Shown here piece after piece: positions 50,842 through 59,550 of a DNA stretch of 64,000 nt. The position numbers were made by a program, and so were the translations under genes. The stretch is from the NCBI GenBank assembly GCA_028293725.1, contig JAQGOE010000091.1, forward strand, positions 9,407 to 73,406. Direction: 5' to 3'. This DNA is from Gammaproteobacteria bacterium. Lineage in GTDB: Bacteria > Pseudomonadota > Gammaproteobacteria > Steroidobacterales > Steroidobacteraceae. A model generated the notes under the pieces. That model was not told the origin of the DNA. It searched no databases and was given only the letters and a program-made list of their open reading frames with translations. Position 1 is the stretch's first letter. Every line of letters begins with the position of its first letter.

Positions 50842-51840
50842 ATGTATCCCGGTGGTAAACGTTTTGCCTTCACCGTCTTCGACGATACGGACGTTGCCAC
50901 CCTGGATTCGATCCGTCCGGTCTACGATCTGCTGTATGACCTGGGATTTCTGACGACAAAAACAGTCTGGCCGCTGAGTTATGACCAGCCGAGCTCTTAC
51001 GCGGGATCGAGCTCGCTCGAGGATGACGAGTACCGCGAGTACCTCCTCCTGTTGCAATCGCGGGGCTTCGAGATCGCCTCCCACGGCGCGACGATGGAGA
51101 CTTCACTGCGCGCCGACTCGGAACGCGCGTTGCAGTTGTTCCGCAGTGTCTTCGGCCACGGACCGACCTCGTATGCAGCCCACTCGCGCAACCGGGACAA
51201 CCTCTACTGGGGACGTCACCGCTTTCAGTTCGGCCTCTGGCGCGGGCTTTATCAAACGCTGGCCGGTCGGCGTGATCCGGAATACTCCGGTCACATCGTC
51301 GGATCTGACGTCTATTGGCTCGATCTGGTGCCCGAGCTGCGCTATATCCGCAATTTCACCTACGACGGTGTCGACCTGAATCGCGTCACGCCGCATATTC
51401 CCTACCGGACCGCGAAGACGGCGGCGGTACATGGCTGGTTTCCGTCATGCGACGCCGACAACGTTGAGGAGTTCCTCGAACTGCTGAGCCCCGGCAACCA
51501 GGAAGCGCTCGAGAAAGCGGGCGGTCTGTGCATCGTCAGCACTCATTTCGGCAAGGGTTTCATCCGTAACGGCCGCGTGCGCGACGATGTAGCACGGACA
51601 CTCGAAGTATTGAGCAAGCGCCCCGGCTGGTTCGTTCCGCTCACCCCATTGCTGGATCACCTGGCAGCCGCTCGTGGAATCACGAGCCTCACCGGCCCGC
51701 AGTTGTTTCGTCTCGAAGGCCTCTGGTTCGTGCATATGCTGCTGCGCCGCCGCCGCCACCGCCGTTACGAAGCGACCGAGACGCCTTTCCTCATAGCCGC
51801 TCAGAAAGCGCGTGCCGCGCGACTGGAGCGCACGGCATGA
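50842..51840 (+). CDS. Polysaccharide deacetylase-like (NodB-fold) protein, divergent
   Basis: A 332-aa protein. FAFTVFDDTDVATLDSIRPVYDLLYDLGF matches the first NodB motif with the catalytic/metal Asp pair. GFEIASHGATMETS matches the second, but the usual second His (H-x3/4-H) is absent, replaced near Met/Glu. Later segments (YAAHSRNRDNLYWG, IVSTHFGKGF) could supply other metal ligands. It may deacetylate amino sugars with altered chemistry or be a binding protein. The last codons overlap the acyltransferase start by 4 bp. Confidence 0.65.
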   Translation: MYPGGKRFAFTVFDDTDVATLDSIRPVYDLLYDLGFLTTKTVWPLSYDQPSSYAGSSSLEDDEYREYLLLLQSRGFEIASHGATMETSLRADSERALQLFRSVFGHGPTSYAAHSRNRDNLYWGRHRFQFGLWRGLYQTLAGRRDPEYSGHIVGSDVYWLDLVPELRYIRNFTYDGVDLNRVTPHIPYRTAKTAAVHGWFPSCDADNVEEFLELLSPGNQEALEKAGGLCIVSTHFGKGFIRNGRVRDDVARTLEVLSKRPGWFVPLTPLLDHLAAARGITSLTGPQLFRLEGLWFVHMLLRRRRHRRYEATETPFLIAAQKARAARLERTA

Positions 51841-52934
51841 AGTTCAAGATCTCGGAAAACAACTTCGACCTGATCCGGCTGTTCGCGGCCACCGAAGTGG
51901 CCGTGCTGCATATTTTCTCGTACCTGTCGCCGCAGATCTATTCGCACCCCACGCCGCTGCAGGATGCCGTCATCCGGCTCCTGGAGATGTTTCCGGGCGT
52001 GCCCACGTTCTTCTTCATCAGCGGCTTTCTCATCAGCCGCTCGTACGAGCGCGTCGGCTCGTTGCGCGAATATGCGCGCAACCGGAGTCTGCGAATATTT
52101 CCTGCACTGTATGCCTGTGTCGCCGTCAACCTGCTGATGGTGTGGGCGACCGGCTACCTCGCCGCCAACGGCGTCGGCTTCGGCCAGGTCATGTTGCTCT
52201 ACATCGCCAAGACGACGTTCTTCCAGTTCTACAACCCCGATTTCATGCGCCATTTCGGCGATGGCGTGTTGAACGGCAGCCTGTGGACGGTGTGCGTGGA
52301 GCTGCAGTTCTATTTCCTGATACCGCTGGTCTACAAGCTGCTGCCCGGCGGGAACAAGCGAGCGACGAACATCGTCCTCATCGCGCTCATCGTCGTGTCG
52401 ATCGTCTGCAACCGCTTGCTCTACGCAAACCAGCACGAGTTCGCCGACTCCAATTACTGGAAGCTGGCGCGCGTCAGCTTCCTGCCCTGGTTTTACATGT
52501 TCCTGACGGGCGTGCTGGTCCAGAAGAATTTCGAGGCGGTCTGCCGGTTCCTGCCGCGGAACTCCTTCTTCATCTACATGCCCGCCTACATCGCCTACGC
52601 GGCACTCATGCTGAGTCTGGGTTTCAGCTTCCACAACGACATCAGCCCACTGCTGTACTTTCCGCTGGTGGCAGCGGTGCTGGCCAGCGCCTACTCGGCC
52701 CCGACGCTGGCGCGCCGCTTGCTGAACGGAAACGACCTTTCGTACGGGATCTACATCTACCATGTCCCTTTTATGAACATGTTTCTGTTTTATGGCTGGC
52801 TGAACAACACGCTCTACACCGCAATCGTCATGGTGCTCACCATCGCCGCGGCGGCCATCTCCTGGTTTGTCATCGAGCGCCCCAGCCTGCGGCAGAAACA
52901 CCGGACCATGCACCCAGTACCGGCCGCACCGTGA
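51837..52934 (+). CDS. Acyltransferase-3 (OafA/YrhL type) membrane protein
   Basis: A 365-aa polytopic inner-membrane protein with about 10 helices that O-acylates surface glycans from a cytoplasmic acyl donor. Conserved elements: FDLIRLFAATEVAVLHIF with the essential His, FFFISGFLISRSYER, YARNRSLRIFPAL (R..R motif) and NGSLWTVCVELQFYFLIPL with the E of SLW-x3-E. No C-terminal SGNH domain is attached. It overlaps both neighbours by 4 bp, and pairs with a second acyltransferase-3 two genes downstream. Confidence 0.87.
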   Translation: MKFKISENNFDLIRLFAATEVAVLHIFSYLSPQIYSHPTPLQDAVIRLLEMFPGVPTFFFISGFLISRSYERVGSLREYARNRSLRIFPALYACVAVNLLMVWATGYLAANGVGFGQVMLLYIAKTTFFQFYNPDFMRHFGDGVLNGSLWTVCVELQFYFLIPLVYKLLPGGNKRATNIVLIALIVVSIVCNRLLYANQHEFADSNYWKLARVSFLPWFYMFLTGVLVQKNFEAVCRFLPRNSFFIYMPAYIAYAALMLSLGFSFHNDISPLLYFPLVAAVLASAYSAPTLARRLLNGNDLSYGIYIYHVPFMNMFLFYGWLNNTLYTAIVMVLTIAAAAISWFVIERPSLRQKHRTMHPVPAAP

Positions 52935-54787
52935 CTGGCGTAGAGCGGCGACCGCTGTATTTTGGAAACGAGGGCCGCCCGCTGTTCGGTTGGTTGCACC
53001 TGCCGGCGCACTCTACTGCATCTATCGGTCTCGTCATCTGCAACGCGTTCGGCAACGAGGCCCTCTGTTCTCATCGCAGCGTCCGCCACTTCGCCGAGCG
53101 GGCGGCCCGACAGGGTATTCCGACGCTGCGGTTCGATTACGACGGCACGGGTGATTCAGCGGGACATGATCTCGAAGCCGACCGTCTCGTCGCCTGGATC
53201 GCAAGTGCGGGAGCCGCGGCGGACGAGATCAGGGCCGCGACCGGTGTAGCGCGCGTCTGTTTTGCGGGCATTCGCCTCGGCGCCGCGATCGCCACTCTGG
53301 CGGCTCTCGAGCGCACCGATGTGGCGGGACTCATTGCCATTGCACCGGTGCTCAGTGGGAAGGCCTACGTGCGCGAGTTGCGTCTGTTGACGCGGGCCAT
53401 GGAGGCTAAAAGTAACAGTACTAACGGTACTAACAGTACAAATTCCGGCCGCCCTGACCTGTTGCAGGCCGCCGGCTTCGCGATGACTGCCCAGACCCAG
53501 GAAAGTCTCCACGAGATCGACCTGAAGCGGCTCGCGAAGCCTCCCGCCGCTCAGATATTGGTTCTCGACCGGGCAGAACTGCCTGCGGGCGACGCGTGGC
53601 CGCAGCACCTTCGTAACCTCGGCGCACGGGCGGAACGGGTCGCGGTCGCCGGGTACACCGAGATGATGCTCGACAGTCACGAGACAGTCATTCCGCAGGA
53701 AATCATCGGCACCGCGTTAGGTTGGTTGGGTGGGATCTCCGCTCCCGGCCAGCGCACCGAAAGCAGGCCAACCTGGGCGGCACGTGAACGGGCCGTGATC
53801 CCACAGGGTTCCCAGATCGACCCTGTTACGGGAGACACGCCCTCGGCAACCGTAGAAGAGAGCTTTGTCAGGATTGGCCCAGCGCCCGAGCTTTTTGGAA
53901 TTGTCAGCGTTCCGCTGTCGCAGCGACGTGACCGCGCCGCAAACGGTCCCGCTGTCCTGTTATTGAACGCTGGCGCGGTGTACCACGTCGGCCCAAATCG
54001 CCTGTACGTCGCGTTTGCACGTCATCTCGCGCGATCCGGCTACGTGGTGTTGCGCATGGACATCGCTGGTATCGGCGATAGCCCCGTGCGCGAGGGCGAG
54101 GCGGACAACATCGTCTACTCGAAGTTCGCGCTGGATGACCTGGGCAAGTCCATCGATTACCTGCGGCGCGAATGGGGCGTCCGCGATGTGCGCGCCGTCG
54201 GCCTGTGCTCGGGCGCCTATCACGCCTTCAAGGCGAGCGTCGCGCGCCTGCCGCTGACGCACGCCGTGATGATCAATCCGCTGACTTTTTTCTGGAAAGA
54301 AGGCATGTCGCTCGAATATCCCGAGCACCGGATTGCCGCTGACATCGTGCGCTACCGCACCAACGTGCTGCGTCTGTCTTCCTGGCTGAAACTCTTCACC
54401 GGCGGAGTGAATCTCGTGGAGCTTGGACACGTGCTCGCGCGACGTGCACGAACCGTCACGCTGACAGCGCTTCGCGCACCCGCACGCCTGTTGGGCATTC
54501 CCTTGCAGGATGACCTGCCGAGCGAGCTACGCACGGCGGCAAGGGCTCCTGTACAACTGCACTTTCTTTTCGCAGCCACCGATCCGGGGCAGGAACTGCT
54601 CCGCAGCCAGGGCGGCAGCACCGCGCAGCGGATGCTCGCACGCGGCCAGGTGAAGGTCGAACTCATCGAAGGCGCCGACCATACCTTCACCGACCTGACC
54701 GCGAGGACGACACTCGCCACGGCACTGTCGCGCATTCTGGGTGCCGGCGCGCCGCAGCCGCGGCCTGGCTGCGAGGCCGGCCGCTAG
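52931..54787 (+). CDS. Tandem double alpha/beta hydrolase
   Basis: A 618-aa protein containing two hydrolase domains. Domain 1 (about 1-270): LVICNAFGNEALCSHRSVRHFAERAARQGIPTLRFDYDGTGDSAG, with elbow-like CFAGIRLGAA, where the nucleophile Ser is replaced by Arg. Domain 2 (about 300-610): LLLNAGAVYHVGPNRLYVAFARHLARSGYVVLRMDIAGIGDSP, elbow GLCSGAYHA with Ser present, and a possible His in EGADHTFTD. Domain 1 therefore looks non-catalytic. The segments resemble the separate exosortase-A-system hydrolases fused into one chain. Asn/Thr repeats at about 163-172 interrupt domain 1. The start is GTG in a 4-bp overlap. Confidence 0.7.
   Translation: MTGVERRPLYFGNEGRPLFGWLHLPAHSTASIGLVICNAFGNEALCSHRSVRHFAERAARQGIPTLRFDYDGTGDSAGHDLEADRLVAWIASAGAAADEIRAATGVARVCFAGIRLGAAIATLAALERTDVAGLIAIAPVLSGKAYVRELRLLTRAMEAKSNSTNGTNSTNSGRPDLLQAAGFAMTAQTQESLHEIDLKRLAKPPAAQILVLDRAELPAGDAWPQHLRNLGARAERVAVAGYTEMMLDSHETVIPQEIIGTALGWLGGISAPGQRTESRPTWAARERAVIPQGSQIDPVTGDTPSATVEESFVRIGPAPELFGIVSVPLSQRRDRAANGPAVLLLNAGAVYHVGPNRLYVAFARHLARSGYVVLRMDIAGIGDSPVREGEADNIVYSKFALDDLGKSIDYLRREWGVRDVRAVGLCSGAYHAFKASVARLPLTHAVMINPLTFFWKEGMSLEYPEHRIAADIVRYRTNVLRLSSWLKLFTGGVNLVELGHVLARRARTVTLTALRAPARLLGIPLQDDLPSELRTAARAPVQLHFLFAATDPGQELLRSQGGSTAQRMLARGQVKVELIEGADHTFTDLTARTTLATALSRILGAGAPQPRPGCEAGR
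53418..53444 (+). repeat. Three 9-bp tandem repeats inside the double hydrolase gene
   Basis: GTACTAACG, GTACTAACA and GTACAAATT at 53418, 53427 and 53436 encode an S/G-T-N repeat. The patch is clearly less GC-rich than the gene around it and keeps the frame, so it looks like a slippage-derived surface loop. Confidence 0.6.
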
Positions 54788-55956
54788 TGAGCGCGGGAGG
54801 GACCGACAAGCTCGCCGCCGCGGAAGTGAGCCGACATATTCCGGCCCTGGATGGCATTCGCGCGCTCGCGATCCTGCTCGTCATCCCACACAACGTCGAC
54901 CTGCTGCGACCGCCGGTCCCGACCATCGACTACCCCGCCGTCATTTTTTTGCACGCCGGCTGGATCGGCGTGCAGCTGTTCTTCGTGCTCTCCGGCTTTC
55001 TGATCACCGGCAACCTGTTGGATACGCGCGGCTCGGGCAACTACTTCAGTGCCTTCTTCGGGCGCCGTGCGCTGCGGATCATGCCGCTTTACTTCGCGAT
55101 GTTGTGCATCGCCTTCGTGATCGCTCCGGCCATTACCACGCTCCCCGAGGGTCTGCGCGCGACCGCGAACCACCAGGTCTGGCTGTGGACTTTCACGTCC
55201 AACTGGGCCGCGCCTTTCGGCGCCGAGGTGCATGGCTTCGGTCATTTCTGGTCGCTCGCGGTGGAGGAGCAGTTCTATCTGCTGTGGCCTTTCATCGTGT
55301 TTCTGTGCAGGCCGGCCGCACTGTTGCGAGTCTGCGCCGGGGTGGCGCTGTTAGCCCTGGCGACTCGCTGCTGGCTCATCTATGAGCACTTCCCGCAGGA
55401 AGCGCTCTATATGTTCACGATCTGCCGGATGGACGCCCTGGCGATGGGTGCGGCCGCGGCGGCATTGCTTCGTATACCGTCCACCTTGGCGCTTTTGCAG
55501 CGATCGGTGAAAACCGTCGCATGGCTCGCTGCGGGAATGTTGCTGGCCACGACCGTCGGAACACGGGGGCTGGCGATGTACGAAGTCAGCACGCAATCGA
55601 TCGGCTACACCCTTCTGTCCGCCGCTTTTGCCCTGATCTTGTTGCTGGCGGCTCTCCCGACCACAGGCGGGCTGCGCGCCGTCATGGGCCTACTCGCGTC
55701 CGCACCACTGCGGCTCATCGGCCGATACAGCTATGGCATGTACGTCTTCCATCTGCCACTGCATACATTTTTCGGAATCGCCCTGCTGCGCAGCCTGGTA
55801 GGAGTAGTCACTCCCACCGAGGCGCTGGTGTACATCGTCGTCCTGACCGCGGTCAGCTTCGGGATCGCAGCGCTCTCCTATGAGCTGTTTGAGCGGCGCT
55901 TCCTGCGCCTCAAACTGCATCTCATGCCGCAACCGACGCCGGCGGTTAAGCCGTAA
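54787..55956 (+). CDS. Acyltransferase-3 (OafA type) membrane protein
   Basis: A 389-aa polytopic membrane protein, second of its family here. Features: PALDGIRALAILLVIPHN with the catalytic His, GWIGVQLFFVLSGFLITGNLL, FFGRRALRIMPLYFA and HFWSLAVEEQFYLLWPF (the SLAVEEQFY motif is canonical). It is closer to classical OafA than the copy at 51837, suggesting a different acyl group or acceptor. The GTG start shares its G with the preceding TAG stop. It ends the plus-strand module and overlaps the convergent GT4 gene by 11 bp. Confidence 0.87.
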   Translation: MSAGGTDKLAAAEVSRHIPALDGIRALAILLVIPHNVDLLRPPVPTIDYPAVIFLHAGWIGVQLFFVLSGFLITGNLLDTRGSGNYFSAFFGRRALRIMPLYFAMLCIAFVIAPAITTLPEGLRATANHQVWLWTFTSNWAAPFGAEVHGFGHFWSLAVEEQFYLLWPFIVFLCRPAALLRVCAGVALLALATRCWLIYEHFPQEALYMFTICRMDALAMGAAAAALLRIPSTLALLQRSVKTVAWLAAGMLLATTVGTRGLAMYEVSTQSIGYTLLSAAFALILLLAALPTTGGLRAVMGLLASAPLRLIGRYSYGMYVFHLPLHTFFGIALLRSLVGVVTPTEALVYIVVLTAVSFGIAALSYELFERRFLRLKLHLMPQPTPAVKP

Positions 55957-57091
55957 GCCGTCCGACCAGCGTAGTGAGATTGCCGAGCTGAATGTCCTCG
56001 GTGAATCCGGCCTCGACGCGGGCGCGAGCCCGGGTCGCAAGGCGGTCGCGTAGTGCCGGCTCATCCAACAAACGCTCCATGGCGCTCGCCAGAGCAGCCG
56101 CATCGCCCGTTGGAAACAGCAAGCCGGTGCCGTTATCCTCGATCGATTCCCGCAGACCGCGCAAATCCGACACCAGGACCGGCAGGCCACTGGCCTGCAT
56201 CTCCATTCCCGAGCGGGGAAAGGAATCCCACCCCGTGGAGGCGATGACCGCGGCGTAGCAGCCGCGCTGCAAAACGTCGAGGTCCGAGCGATAACCCCCG
56301 AACGTGACGCGGTCCCGCGCTGCCTCCGTCAGCAGCGCGACGTGCGGGAGATGCTCATCGCCCTTGTTTCCCAGCAACAGGACATGCCAGTCATCGGCTC
56401 CACGGCGCCCGGCGAGTCGATTCGCCGCCTCCATGATGACCGCGACGCCTTTGCGAGGCTCCATATGTCCCGAGTAGAAAAAGATCCGCCGGTGCGGCGC
56501 TATCGCGAGACGCTCATAGACCTTCGAAGTATCGGCCGCGTCGGGCCGGAAACGGACGGTATCGACCCCCAGGTAGATGACACTCGTGCGACTCGCGGGG
56601 ATGCCGCGGCCGAGCACGGCTGTCTCGGCCATGCCGCGCGATTCGAACACGTAGTGATCCGGTCCGTGGCGTCTGAGGGCGACCGAGAGTTGTTTGAGTA
56701 AACGCTTCACCCCGATGTTGACGGAGCTCATGGGAGCGCCCCAATAGGAGATCATGTGCCGTAACCCGGAGCGGCGCAGGGTCTTGTAGATGGGACGGTG
56801 CACTCCGAGATCGAAGCCGAAAAGCGTGTCGATCCCGTGCTTGCGCACATAGTCCGCGGCGCGCTCATGGTTCGCGGACTCCGTGCCCTTCATGTCAACG
56901 ACCAGGTATTGGCTGAAGTCGGCCGGCAGAGTCGTCGAGGGACCTTTGGACATCGACGGATAGGCGAAGTGGATGCGGCTGGCATCGCCCCCCGTTAGAT
57001 TCAGCGCCATCCGGTAGAAGAGCAGCTCCAGGGGCCCGATGGCATATCCGGTGTTGGATCCGACATGCAGGCTGACGAGAATGGATTTCAT
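55946..57091 (-). CDS. GT4 glycosyltransferase
   Basis: A 381-aa GT-B enzyme. The donor side shows RIFFYSGHMEPRKGVAVIMEAANRL, HVLLLGNKGDEHL and VIASTGWDSFPRSGMEMQASGLPVLVSDLRG, where the E-x7-E pair appears as S...E. The N-terminus (ILVSLHVGSNTGYAIGPLELLFYRMA) provides the acceptor loop. It overlaps the aminotransferase gene by 4 bp (ATGA) and is second in a two-gene minus-strand unit. The specificity is unknown. Confidence 0.82.
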   Translation of the reverse strand: MKSILVSLHVGSNTGYAIGPLELLFYRMALNLTGGDASRIHFAYPSMSKGPSTTLPADFSQYLVVDMKGTESANHERAADYVRKHGIDTLFGFDLGVHRPIYKTLRRSGLRHMISYWGAPMSSVNIGVKRLLKQLSVALRRHGPDHYVFESRGMAETAVLGRGIPASRTSVIYLGVDTVRFRPDAADTSKVYERLAIAPHRRIFFYSGHMEPRKGVAVIMEAANRLAGRRGADDWHVLLLGNKGDEHLPHVALLTEAARDRVTFGGYRSDLDVLQRGCYAAVIASTGWDSFPRSGMEMQASGLPVLVSDLRGLRESIEDNGTGLLFPTGDAAALASAMERLLDEPALRDRLATRARARVEAGFTEDIQLGNLTTLVGRLTA

Positions 57092-58260
57092 GACCCCTCA
57101 GATCTCAACTGCTGAAGAACGCCATCGACCGTTTCCCACGCCAGGCGGACTGCGTCGGGGCTCACGCTCGAATGGGTGGGAAGAGTAAAGAGGCGCTGTG
57201 CCAACTCCGCCGCATTGGGGAATGGCCCTTGGCGGGCGACATCGGCGGGAACGTCCGCGATCCTTTCAAGGCTGCTGCCGTAAAGGCGCGATGCCCCGAG
57301 CCCGCGTGCGTTCAGAGCGGCCACGAGCGCCGCGCAGAGGCGCTCGTCGCGAGCCAACAAGGGGAGGCGCAAACGGGTGTTGTCGCTCGATTCCTGCGAG
57401 TTACACCGTAAGGGCTCGATGCCTCGTGAGAGCCACTCCTGACACGCGGCACGCCAGATGGAAGCGTCATATCCGGCCGCGTCCCGATACTCGCAAAGAC
57501 CAGACGCCACTTGCGCGACAGTGCCGGCGGAGACCGAGCGAGTCGCAGCGAGCGTTTTATAACGGGTGCTGCCTAATGAGCTGCCGAGCAGACGCGAGGA
57601 GAAAGCATAGACGCCGGGATGGGTCGCGACATTGAAGGCGAGGCCCGCGAGACGGCTCTCCAGAAAGCGATCCCGCGTGCCCGCGGCGGGTTCCTGTATG
57701 CGGGCCGCCAGATCCGCCGTACGGTTGGGAGGGTGTAGCAACGCGCCACCGCGAAGCAGGTTCAACGGCTTGCCGCGCCCGAAACTCAGCACCACGTAAT
57801 CGCCCAGCCATGCGGCAGGCAGTTGGGGCGGCAGATGTTGAGCACTGTCCTGGATGAGAAGCGTGTCACATTCCGTTGCAATCTGACGCAGGCGCGACGC
57901 CTGGTCGCCCACTCCCAGGAGGTTGACGGCAACGACGGCTACGGTGTCGCTCGAGATGGCCCTCCGCAACTCCTCTAGGTCATAACCCCACTCGCCCGCC
58001 GCCGTATCGAGCAACCTGGGGTAAACACCCGCGTACACACTGGCCGTGATGAGGTCAGGGCAGGCATACGCCGGCAAAATAACCTCGGGACGGGCGCTGT
58101 CAGAGCGAATCCGGGCGTCTGCGATGGCCAACGCCAACGCCTGCGTCCCGGACCCGCAGATCAGCGCCCCATAGGGCGCAAACAGCGCCTCGAGCGACTC
58201 GCGGGGGCGGCGCCGGCCCAGTGGAACGGGCCGCCGGACGGGGGGCAGAATCGCTGGCAT
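57088..58260 (-). CDS. DegT/DnrJ/EryC1/StrS-family PLP aminotransferase
   Basis: A 390-aa fold-type-I PLP enzyme of the sugar aminotransferase family. Visible parts: LICGSGTQALALAIADA (phosphate-binding loop), EVILPAYACPDLITASVYAGVYPRLLD, LIQDSAQHLPP (the Asp that contacts the pyridine ring) and LSFGRGKPLNLLRGGAL with the Schiff-base Lys. It would make an amino sugar nucleotide, giving an amine acceptor for the acyl or aminoacyl transfer encoded nearby. The sequence departs from classical members in the GEGG stretch (LRGG), so another PLP reaction is possible. Divergent from the GT2 gene, with 123 bp between. Confidence 0.78.
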   Translation of the reverse strand: MPAILPPVRRPVPLGRRRPRESLEALFAPYGALICGSGTQALALAIADARIRSDSARPEVILPAYACPDLITASVYAGVYPRLLDTAAGEWGYDLEELRRAISSDTVAVVAVNLLGVGDQASRLRQIATECDTLLIQDSAQHLPPQLPAAWLGDYVVLSFGRGKPLNLLRGGALLHPPNRTADLAARIQEPAAGTRDRFLESRLAGLAFNVATHPGVYAFSSRLLGSSLGSTRYKTLAATRSVSAGTVAQVASGLCEYRDAAGYDASIWRAACQEWLSRGIEPLRCNSQESSDNTRLRLPLLARDERLCAALVAALNARGLGASRLYGSSLERIADVPADVARQGPFPNAAELAQRLFTLPTHSSVSPDAVRLAWETVDGVLQQLRSEGS

Positions 58261-58383
58261 GTCAGAATTTGCGGGCTGTCACAAGCAAAACGTCAATTGT
58301 AAGTTACCCTGCCAACTATTGCCCAGACCACCCTTCCCGGACTGCGGGTAGAATCCGCCCCTCGTCAGGAAGTGCGCCCGTCA

Positions 58384-59523
58384 ATGTCACAAACTCTCGA
58401 AATACTGTTCTGGCTGGGCGTCTTCATCGCCCTCTACAGCTATTTGATCTATCCGCTGCTGCTGGCGCTGATGCAGCGGAAGCGTTTGCGTACTGCGGCG
58501 AACTCGGCGGACCTGCCCCCTATGACGGTCATCGTGACCGCGCGTAACGAGGAGCGGCGCATCGCCGAAAAGCTCGAAAACACCCTGGCTCTGGACTACC
58601 CACGGCACCTCCTCGAAGTGCTCGTAGCCTCGGATGCCTCGACAGACGCCACCGAAGAGATCGCCGGGCGTTTCGCCGATCGTAACGTCCGAGTAGTGCG
58701 CTCCCCGGAGCGTAAGGGTAAGGAGCACGCGCAGAGTCTGGCGATCCGGGAGTCACGGAATGCGCTCCTGGTCTTCACCGACGCCGCCACCCGACTGCAT
58801 CCCGACGCCTTACGCCTGCTGGCCGAGGATTTCGCAGATCCGCAGGTGGGCGCCGTTTCCAGCGAGGACGAGCTCGTGTCGCCGCAGGGCGAGGTTCGCG
58901 GGGAGGGAGCGTACGTACGCTACGAGATGTGGCTGCGAGGTCTCGAGAGCAACGTTGCAGGCCTGGTGGGTCTGAGCGGTTCCTGCTTCGCGGTTCGAAA
59001 AAGCGTCTGCGATCGCTGGCGCACCGACACTCCAAGCGACATCACGGTTGCCCTGCTCTGCGCGCAGGCCGGCCTGCGCGCGATCACCGACGCTCGCGTG
59101 AAAGGGATGTACCAGGATCTCAAGGATGAATCGAAGGAATTCGAGCGCAAGAAGCGCACCATCATTCGCGGCATGACGGCCGTGTGGGAATTGCGGGAAT
59201 CCCTGCACCCTCGCAATGGTCTGTTTGCGCTCCAGGTTTGGAGCCACAAGATATTCCGCTGGCTGGTCCCCATTGGAATGTTACTGGCGCTGGCGACGAG
59301 TATTGCGCTCGCTCGCGACAGCGCTCTATACCGGTTCTTTGTCATTCTTCAGCTCGTGGCTTACGCCGCTGCCGTCTGCGCCTACCTGTCCGTCACGGCG
59401 CGTCGAATGATGCCCCTGCGCATTGCATTGTTCTTCTTCGTGGCTAACATAGCCACGGCCGCTGCCATGTGGGATTTCCTGCGTGGCGTGCGTATCGTGA
59501 CCTGGAACCCCTCGCAGCGCTAG
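58384..59523 (+). CDS. GT2 glycosyltransferase with membrane helices
   Basis: A 379-aa processive-type GT2. An N-terminal helix (ILFWLGVFIALYSYLIYPLLLAL) precedes the GT-A domain (MTVIVTARNEERRIAEKLENTL, VLVASDASTDATEEI, VFTDAATRLHPDA with the metal-binding D-A pattern, and SEDELVSPQGE). A QxxRW-like region is not clear. Three C-terminal helices follow (LVPIGMLLALATSIAL...). The ATG at 58384 is preferred over the GTG at 58372 because GTCAGGAAG then lies at a usable distance. TAGAAT at 58349 is a possible -10. It starts a plus-strand unit with Wzx and two GTs. Confidence 0.82.
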   Translation: MSQTLEILFWLGVFIALYSYLIYPLLLALMQRKRLRTAANSADLPPMTVIVTARNEERRIAEKLENTLALDYPRHLLEVLVASDASTDATEEIAGRFADRNVRVVRSPERKGKEHAQSLAIRESRNALLVFTDAATRLHPDALRLLAEDFADPQVGAVSSEDELVSPQGEVRGEGAYVRYEMWLRGLESNVAGLVGLSGSCFAVRKSVCDRWRTDTPSDITVALLCAQAGLRAITDARVKGMYQDLKDESKEFERKKRTIIRGMTAVWELRESLHPRNGLFALQVWSHKIFRWLVPIGMLLALATSIALARDSALYRFFVILQLVAYAAAVCAYLSVTARRMMPLRIALFFFVANIATAAAMWDFLRGVRIVTWNPSQR

Positions 59524-59550
59524 CGAGCCCGACAGGACGACTGAAGAGCC

